Shown: piece by piece, positions 57,263 through 64,000 of the stretch
Position numbering within the stretch: the first letter of the stretch is position 1
Layout of the letters: each line of letters starts with the position of its first letter
From: Siphonodentalium dalli
Taxonomy: Eukaryota; Mollusca; Scaphopoda; Gadilida; Siphonodentaliidae
NCBI GenBank assembly: GCA_032622095.1
Contig: CP136069.1
Span: 30,260,342-30,324,341 of the forward strand
Length of the DNA: 64,000 bases
Reading direction: 5' to 3'
Notes under the pieces: generated by a model
What the model was told of the DNA's origin: nothing
The model's database searches: none
The model's input: only the letters and a program-made list of their open reading frames with translations
Position numbers and translations under genes: made by a program

Positions 57263-57434
57263 ATGGGCTCTTGTGTTGCATAATAGTTATTGGATCACAG
57301 AAAGGTGATGTTAGAGAGCTTAATTGAACTTCAGCCTTAATGAATTCTCCCTGATAACAGTCCATATCTCCCATATAATCTAATCAGGAGAAGTGACTGT
57401 CACTTCTCCCAGTTTCAATTCTCTGGGCTGGTCC

Positions 57435-57865
57435 CAAGTCTGGGTTAAGTGTGCCTGTCATTTGCAGAATGAGGTCCCCAGAGAATTAATTTAGTGGGCT
57501 AGCATCACCAAATACACCCTCTGGGAACCTCATCCTGCATGACTTCATCTGCTATGGGAGACATAGACTAAGATTGAAGTTCCCAAATGGTGAATATTGT
57601 GATGTACACCCATTAGGAATCTCGATTATGAAATGTGTCGTCCGCCAATTTGGGGAATTAGAGAAAATAAACTAAAAAAGAAATAGAATCTATGTGAAGA
57701 AGTTTCTATAGAAATTTGATAATAAAGAAACTTTCCAGAGAAGATGAGGCCTATATAAAGCAGAATGAGGTCCCCAGATGGTGAATTTAGTGATGGGTAA
57801 TGTAAGTAAATTCACCCTCTGTGGACCTCATTCTGCAAATGACAAGCACACTAAACTCAGACTTG
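57435..57865. mobile_element. CAAG-family composite element
   Basis: CAAGTCTGGGTTAAG to ctaaactcaGACTTG; both hairpins shortened. Confidence 0.75.
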
Positions 57866-57938
57866 TCAGCAGCAATTTGTTTCAAATTTATACAAATATT
57901 ATACAAAATTTATTTTGCATCATCTCAGCCGATAGCGA

Positions 57939-58330
57939 AGCCTTGAAATAGTGTGTCTGTCATTTGCAGAATGAGGTCCCCTGAGGGCGAATTTAGTGAT
58001 GCTACCACTCACAGGGGCTAGCATCACTAAGTTCATCCTCTGGGGACCTCATTCTGCTGTATAATAGCTAGGCCTCATCTTCCGAAAGTATCTGGTCTCA
58101 AATTAACATTGTTTTTTGTTACTGGCTATGTGGGGTAGCATCAGAATGAGACCCCATAGGATAAATTTAATAACGGGGTCTCGGAGATGAGTTTGAAATT
58201 CCCCAGCTGAATTTGGTGATGTTCACCCATTAGTCAGCTTGATTATGCATTACATCTTCTGCAAATTAGGCGATATTGAAACTTTAAAAAAGGGAAAAAG
58301 TAACTTAAATTTTCTTAATTTAACACTAGA
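57939..58330. mobile_element. CAAG-family composite element, right end lost
   Basis: aagccttgaaatagtgtgtc start, two hairpins, middle up to gcgatattgaaac. Confidence 0.65.
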
Positions 58331-58552
58331 TACAGTAATGCTCTAAATAATCGACTCCTTAAATTAACCATAGCAGAATTATGGGTAATTTTTCAGGATT
58401 TAGTCGGAAATATGGCTTGTTACCATTCATCGGAAAGCTCTCACTGAGAGCGCTCCGATTAATGGCAACAAGCCATATTTCCGACTAAATCCTGAAAAAT
58501 TACCCATAATTCTGCTATGGTTAAGGAGTCGATTATTTAGAGCATTACTGTA
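58331..58552. mobile_element. TA-flanked foldback MITE
   Basis: Complete; nested next to CAAG-family pieces. Confidence 0.9.
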
Positions 58553-58921
58553 CTTCCCAGAAGCAGAATGACCTCATTCTGCTTTATATAGGCTTCATCT
58601 TCTCTGGAATGTATCTTTATTATCAAATTAACAAATATTTTAGTTTCTTTAGAAACTTATATAGAAAGTTTCTTTTACTTTTTAGTTCAGATTCTCTCTA
58701 TATCCCCAAATTGGCAGATGATACAATGCATAATCGAGGTGGCCAATGGGTGCACATCACCATCTGGGACTTAAATCTGTGTCTAGGTCTCCCATAGCAG
58801 ATGAGGCCATGCAGAAATCCCCAGAGGATTAATTTGGTGATGCTAGCCTGCAGGTTAGCATCACTAAATTCACCCTCTGGGGACATCATTCTGCAAATGT
58901 CTGGAACCATCTTTTCAGGCC
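58553..58921. mobile_element. CAAG-family composite element, partial
   Basis: cagaatgacctcattctgct then the middle and one hairpin. Confidence 0.65.
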
Positions 58922-58924
58922 CGC

Positions 58925-59275
58925 ACATTAGAGCTACCTTAAAGTTATATGAAACACTCCAGTAGGGTGCTCAAATAATAATAATATATATTTTCGAAAT
59001 CTTTCACCCATTCATGACATTCGCTTACAGATAATCATGTGTTAATTCTCACATGGAGCAGAACAAAAGCTAACTCAGCACATAACAATTGACATATAAC
59101 CATAATGAAATAATTTCTGATGCTGAAGTAACACACTGAGGAAATGACTTTAAAAAAAGCAACTTGCTTGTTGTCAGATCCTCCATAATTCACAATTGAA
59201 AAACTCACTCACCAAAAAAAAAAAAAAAAAAATTGTAATTATAAAGATTCTCATAATGTAATTATATTCATGCAT
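58925..59275. other. unique sequence with a poly-A tract
   Basis: About 18 A at 59214-59231. Nothing else. Confidence 0.5.
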
Positions 59276-59279
59276 ATGT

Positions 59280-59386
59280 GAGAGCTTTCCGATGAATGGC
59301 TACAAGCCATATTTCCGACTAAATCCTGAAAAATTCCCCATAATTCTGCTGCGATTAAGGAGTCGATTATTTATGGCATTACTGTA
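59280..59386. mobile_element. TA-flanked foldback MITE, right arm only
   Basis: gagagctttccgatgaatgg to cattactgta. Confidence 0.82.
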
Positions 59387-59389
59387 GTT

Positions 59390-59744
59390 ATTGATTTTGA
59401 ATCAATTCGGTGCAAGAGTACCGCTACAAAGATTACAAGGATCTCTTTACGTTATTACGTTTTCCGATATAATTCTCATGCTGCCAAGAAAATCCATCTA
59501 AAGTTCAAATGTTGCAGTTTTTATTGGATGTTACATGGTTTTAAATAGACTCGAGAACAAACTGAGTGCAAAATAATAACGAGGAAGTTACGAGTGATGT
59601 TCATTGCTGAACTTTGACAAATTTTCTTGGAATCCGATAACTTCCGCTTCAGAGTACAATTGTACTGACACAGTACGCCCGTTGGCTTGTTTAAAATTGC
59701 ATCTCAGACAGATTCCATAGTAAAAAAAACAAATAAAATAGATT
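59390..59744. other. unique sequence
   Basis: Nothing recognised. Confidence 0.5.
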
Positions 59745-59987
59745 ACCCCTTCAATACCATATGGATTCTCACACCCAGCTATAAAATGTAAATATTAGTC
59801 TATTATTCATTTTGAGGGGTGTTCAAGAAAAATGAGCAGACGACAGTATGATTAAAAGATAATACAAGTGCAGAAGTACTCATATTTTTTGGTGGGAAAT
59901 GTTCAGATAATAAGTTGGAAGTTTGTTGAATTTATTATCAGAACAATTCCTAAGGGAACTACTCGTCAATGAGTATTTATTATTATC
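59745..59987. mobile_element. CTATACTAAAT-class TTAA element, diverged
   Basis: ccccttcaataccatatgga start, gagcagacgacag middle, gtcaatgagtatttatt end, one copy of the 68-bp unit. Confidence 0.6.
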
Positions 59988-60556
59988 CATTCGTTAACTA
60001 ACACTATTTCTGATTTGGCAGAAGCCATCACATGATAATTCTGGAAAAAGTCATATTGGACTCCCGAAAGTCCAATTGCACATGCATCACAATTGAGTCC
60101 AATATGACTTTTTTTTATCGGGACCCCATGACGTCACGAAGTAACTCTATTGCCAAATGAATCGGTGAAATTGTGATGCATGTGCAGTACTCTGGTGGAT
60201 TTAGCAGGCTTTTCACTTCAGCATTGAGTTTTTTTTCACTTGCGTGTTTACTGTTCCAAATCATGCTTTCTGATGATCAAATACAGGCTTTTTTAGAGAA
60301 TCAATTAAGTGCCGACAAATACCCAAAAATAACCACAAATGCTCTTATTCCCAAAATTTAGATAAACATACAGATGGATAATAAAGATGTCATTATACAA
60401 TGTTGTGTACAGTATGTGTTTTTCTTGTACTCATCCAGGTTGTGGTGAAAAGTCATATTGGACTCGACACTGCATGTCTCATCCAATATGACCTTTCACC
60501 ACAACCTGGACTCGTACAAGAAAAAGACATATTGTACACAACATTGTATAATAACT
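59988..60556. mobile_element. GTCATATTGGACTC element, copy 2
   Basis: Aligned with 31845-32405; final palindrome at about 60388-60550. The better-preserved middle frame reads LSDDQIQAFLENQLSAD. Confidence 0.7.
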
Positions 60557-60780
60557 TTACACAATAGAAAAGGGTTAAGTCTGTTGAAATTCATTGGACA
60601 AATCATGGTTTAAGTACAGCTTGTATTTTGAGCCAATTCAGCCGTAAGTTTAGTGATAATCAACCAAACCTAACCAGGTCAGGCACAATTCCAAATGAGC
60701 TAAATAGCTCATTTGAGCTCATGTAGCTAAATCGGGCTAAATTTTTAATGTGATTTCAGTCCATTTCCTCAGTTCAACAC

Positions 60781-61208
60781 ATGCCGCAAATTATCACGAT
60801 GCGAACTGAATTTCATCAGTTCGACCCCACGCCAAGCTTCACAGACACACCCTCGATACAACTAATTAAAACTGCCATGGTGCGATCAAAGGCGATTTGA
60901 TTAACACTTTTAGGAGATTGATTAAACTTCTTATCGAACTTATGGATTGTGTACATAAAAATGACGCTTCTGCATATGAATTTAGCTGGAATGTATTTCT
61001 GAAGATTAAGGACACAAGGTTACAACGTCCTGTCCGATTGGATAAACTGCTGGCATCCATTTACAATACGAGAAATATATTTTCCAAAGTGACTGAACTC
61101 CCATCAGGAGAGGAAGAATTATGGAAACATATGAGCAGTCAATACGTCCGTATTCTATTGTATAATTTTACGCGTCGCTTTACTGTGTTTTCTATTTTGT
61201 CGATATGA
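60781..61208 (+). pseudogene. unrecognised coding-like segment, frame-shifted
   Basis: A first frame starts at ATG 60781 (MPQIITMRTEFHQFDPTPSF onward) and stops at 60900. A second frame is open from 60870 to 61208 and reads GDLINTFRRLIKLLIELMD, later LQRPVRLDKLL and GEEELWKHMSSQYVRILLY. Composition looks coding (charged/hydrophobic balance, few rare repeats) and the two frames would join with one shift near 60890. I recognise no family. It may be a decayed transposase or captured host exon. Confidence 0.4.
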
Positions 61209-61329
61209 TTAAGCACATGGTTTTTCATAAGTTCTAACCAGTGAAATGGAATTAAAATCATACTTATAAACACATGGAGGGAGCCTGTTTTGAGCAGCCA
61301 ATCAGAATGTTTGTTTTATTTTATCTTAG

Positions 61330-61437
61330 GATAAGCTTAAAGATGGCGATGCGAAGTTGACACAGCAAGATTTACAGACTGAAAAGTCAATTAAACACTA
61401 TTTTCTCTTAAGAATTTTAATGAAAACATATGGATAA
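61330..61437 (+). pseudogene. possible last exon of the same segment
   Basis: After a pyrimidine-rich acceptor (ttttattttatcttag) the frame reads DKLKDGDAKLTQQDLQTEKS then IKHYFLLRILMKTYG and stop. Location 120 bp after the previous open frame suggests a spliced gene, but no convincing donor was found. Confidence 0.35.
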
Positions 61438-61589
61438 ATCGTTAAGCAAATGTCACGTAAAAGATATCATGACTGTTGTGAGTAGATGAGCAAATAATAT
61501 TTTGGTGAAGTTCATTATTATGTTGGTACACTAAGTAGTTGTTTCCCTTCGTGATATTGCGATGCATGTGTTGAAATGTGGAAATTGAC

Positions 61590-61990
61590 TTAACTCTTTA
61601 CCCAACAAAACGGCCAAAAACGCCCAAATAAAGCTTCAACAGCCTAAAATATCTTCGGTCTGTCTCAATAAAACCATACAAATATGGATATCATTGGAAC
61701 CGGCTCATTGACCACATTGTGATGGTTACAGTTATGCCCTGTGCCAATGCATTCTCTTATATATGCGAGTCGACCATAGGTCGCCTCGCATATATAAGAG
61801 AATGCATTGGCCTAAAAAAATATCTTTTTTTAACACTTTTTACCATTTTTTCTTACATTCTTTAACAATTTTATAATTTTTAATGTGTTAAGCCAATGCA
61901 TTCTCTTATATATGCGAGGCGACCTATGGTCGACTCGCATATATAAGAGAATGCATTGGCACAGGGCCCTTCTGTTGGGTAAAGGGTTAA
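61590..61990. mobile_element. TTAA element, CCCAACA class, minus orientation, nested
   Basis: Complete; left end ttaactctttacccaaca. Confidence 0.9.
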
Positions 61991-62111
61991 GTTAAATGAC
62001 ATTGAAAATTTAGCTCGATTTAGCTATGTGAGCTCAAATGAGCTGTTTTGTTCATTGGGCAACTGTGCCCGACCTGTTAACTGCAGTTATCAATAAGATA
62101 AATCAAGAAAA

Positions 62112-62328
62112 ACCATAGGTCGCCTCACATATATAAGAGAATGCATTGGCCTAAAAAAAATCTTTTTTTAACACTTTTTACCATTTTTTCTTACATTCTT
62201 TAACAATTTTATAATTTTTAATGTGTTAAGCCAATGCATTCTCTTATATATGCGAGGCGACCTATGGTCGACTCGCATATATAAGAGAATGCATTGGCAC
62301 AGGGCCCTTCTGTTGGGTAAAGGGTTAA
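62112..62328. mobile_element. TTAA element, CCCAACA class, left half lost
   Basis: Starts within the first hairpin at accataggtcgcctc; right end complete. Confidence 0.85.
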
Positions 62329-62504
62329 TTAAATGTAGCGACTCTCGATGGTGAAAACGTTTTCATTAGTTTATGGCTGGTAGTTTCTAATGGAATGTTA
62401 CGGTCGATTTGCTTGATATTTTCGGAGTTGTTAGTAGAATGCTACATTCCACCAGTTAGCATAGCGCCTGAATTCTAACTTATCAGTTTCACGCACCCGA
62501 ATAA

Positions 62505-62640
62505 GTCCATAATATGTCTTTAAAGTCAACATTAACTGAAGTTATCATCTGGAAACCAAAAGAACCCAAGTTGAAAAATGGGCAGACGGAACCCAAAATT
62601 TACTTGACCCATATTTTATGGTTGTAAACCTGCATACTAA
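62505..62640. repeat. core-repeat fragment
   Basis: aactgaagttatcatctgga and ggcagacggaacccaaaatt as in 318-640. Confidence 0.5.
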
Positions 62641-62642
62641 AT

Positions 62643-62853
62643 TTAACCCTTTCAGTGCCAAGTCCGATTTTTGTATCAACCCATAATTCCTTGATCATTT
62701 TTCAAATTTATTGATTATAATAATGTGATAAATGGAAAGAGCTCTTAGAGCTCTTTCCATCAATGTATCACATTATTATAATCAATAAATTTGAAAAATG
62801 ATAAAGGAAATATGGGTTGATACAAAAATCGGACTTGGCACTGAAAGGGTTAG
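62643..62853. mobile_element. TTAA element, CAGTGCCAAGTC class: a 211-bp palindrome
   Basis: Arms of about 104 bp meet at gagctcttagagctc. Left end TTAACCCTTTCAGTGCCAAG; right end ggcactgaaagggtta. Confidence 0.92.
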
Positions 62854-62966
62854 TGCCGTTCTGTTATCATTAACTAAAGTTATCATCTGGAAACGTGAGA
62901 GAAAAAAATGATATCCATAAACAGAAAAAATGTTGGCGATTATAAATTCTAGATTGAAATTTTTAT

Positions 62967-63133
62967 TTAACCCTTTGATGACTGGTGATTCCTCATTTTT
63001 TGCGAAAACCCTGTGCCAATGCATTCTCTTAAATATGCGAGTCGCCTATAGGGCGCCCTGCATAAATAAGAGAATGCACTGGCACAGGGACTTTAATGCT
63101 GCACCAGCGCAGCTCCCGTCATGAAAGGGTTAA
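62967..63133. mobile_element. TTAA element, CATGA class, single-hairpin form
   Basis: TTAACCCTTTGATGACTGGT to cgtcatgaaaggGTTAA with one hairpin. Confidence 0.82.
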
Positions 63134-63540
63134 ATGATGGAGACGGTATAAAAAGTGTTGGAGCCCTAAATACATGTAGAAAAAAAAAGGGCATAGCCGT
63201 AAAGCCTCCCCCAGAAGATTTTTAAGGCTAAAACTTTGGGCAAATTGGAGATATTTTCGGTCAAATTTGGATTTTTCACATTTCTGCCCAAATTATACAT
63301 ATTTAAATTAATTTAATGTGAATTTGAATCTATTCTGTTATATTTCTGTGTATATACAAGGTATATTCTACAAAATCTGTGTAGCAACCATGAATACATC
63401 TTGCAAACAAAATTGTGCAAAAGTCTCAGCCCCGGTTAAAATTTGGGCACACGTACGGCTATGAAGAAGAGGCTCTAGAAAGATGAAGAGGGTGTTGAAC
63501 TAAACTTGACTTATTGAACGCTGGAGACCAGTTATTTAAT
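63134..63540. other. unique sequence
   Basis: Nothing recognised. Confidence 0.5.
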
Positions 63541-63548
63541 ATAAGAAA

Positions 63549-63802
63549 CAAGCCTTGAAATAGTGTGTCTGTCATTTGCAGAATGAGGTCCCCAGAGGGT
63601 GAATTTAGTGATGCTACCCCGCATAGCGGGCTAGCATCACCAAATTCACCCTCTGGGAACCTCATTCTGCTGAGGTGTAAGCAGAATGAGGTCCCCAGAG
63701 GGTGAATTTGGTGATGCTAGCCCGCTATGCGGGGTGGCATCACTAAATTCACCCTCTGGGGACCTCATTCTGCAAATGACAGACACCCTATTTCAAGGCT
63801 TG
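63549..63802. mobile_element. CAAG-family dimer (254 bp) with exact 8-bp target duplication
   Basis: Target ataagaaa at 63541-63548 and 63803-63810. Hairpins meet at ctgctgaggtgtaagcag. Confidence 0.93.
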
Positions 63803-64000
63803 ATAAGAAACCTATACAACGCCATCGATCAGGAAACCCAGTAGGAGTAGCATATGTTTGTGGGAAACTCCGAACAACTAATGGGATGTAGAATGTAATT
63901 AAAGGGCTATAACTCTAATACAAACTAATTTGATGTTCGTAGATAAAGAGATAAGGTCGCCTGACTCTGGCTGCAGTAAGGGATATATGGATTTATGGGT

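Larger units (their letters stand above)
60671..62080. mobile_element. 1.4-kb terminal-inverted-repeat element with coding-like interior
   Basis: Left 60671-60755 and right 61993-62080 are imperfect inverted repeats of about 85 bp (ccaggtcaggcaca, agctcatttgagctca, agctaaatcgggctaaattt). A TTAA element (61590-61990) is nested just inside the right repeat, so the original element was about 1.0 kb. Superfamily not determined; no clear target duplication. Confidence 0.65.

Noticed and set aside
63459-63665. Open frames with [16 protein letters not shown] and [14 protein letters not shown] peptides
   Set aside because: Translation of CAAG-family hairpins, not protein genes.

Overview
This is an animal genome window, AT-rich and dominated by introns and transposons. 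It holds one recognisable gene: part of a multi-PDZ scaffold gene of the MPDZ/MUPP1 (INADL/PATJ-related) family on the minus strand. I can place 13 consecutive coding exons plus one duplicated alternative exon between 54,462 and 20,188. Splice phases match at every junction and the exons give about 529 codons. They encode the segment corresponding to PDZ8, PDZ9, PDZ10 and PDZ11 of vertebrate MUPP1, with linkers. Both gene ends lie outside the window or were not found: no PDZ12/13 exon was recognised at 1-20,187 and no PDZ7 or earlier exon at 54,463-64,000. The protein family scaffolds tight-junction and polarity proteins under the plasma membrane by binding C-terminal peptides.

The organism is not certain. 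Helentron/pearl-like elements with about 160-bp core repeats, abundant foldback MITEs and tRNA-derived SINEs suggest a lophotrochozoan, most likely a marine bivalve. No tRNA or rRNA gene, CRISPR array or bacterial-type operon was seen.

Most of the sequence is non-autonomous mobile DNA. Main families are: (1) TTAA elements with termini TTAACCCTTT..., piggyBac-like, in several terminal-repeat classes, most carrying the same ATGCATTCTCTTATATATGC hairpin module; (2) roughly 215-bp near-perfect palindromes flanked by TA and starting CAGTAATGC (Tc1/mariner-like), about 22 copies or pieces; (3) CAAGCCTTG palindromes with 8-bp target duplications (hAT-like size), in 151-bp monomer, 253-bp dimer and about 450-530-bp composite forms; (4) Helentron/pearl-like elements, one with an 11-copy 164/155-bp core array; (5) a tRNA-derived SINE, LINE 3' ends and a processed retrocopy, each with target duplications; (6) a 1.4-kb terminal-inverted-repeat element holding an unrecognised coding-like segment. 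Several minisatellites (17 to 68 bp units) have grown from element ends, and one has grown across a splice donor of the scaffold gene.

Layout: 1-5 kb core repeats, TTAA elements, SINE; 5-14 kb unique intron with MITE clusters; 14.7-15.8 kb 38-bp satellite; 17.0-17.3 kb 41-bp satellite; 20.2-26.5 kb four exons (linker, PDZ11, part of PDZ10); 26.6-27.8 kb 68-bp satellite; 33.3 kb exon; 35.7-38.1 kb core array and 49-bp satellite ending in an exon; 38.0-42.3 kb four exons; 44.8-46.0 kb satellite; 48.6-54.5 kb five exons including the duplicated one; 55-64 kb nested MITEs and the 1.4-kb element.
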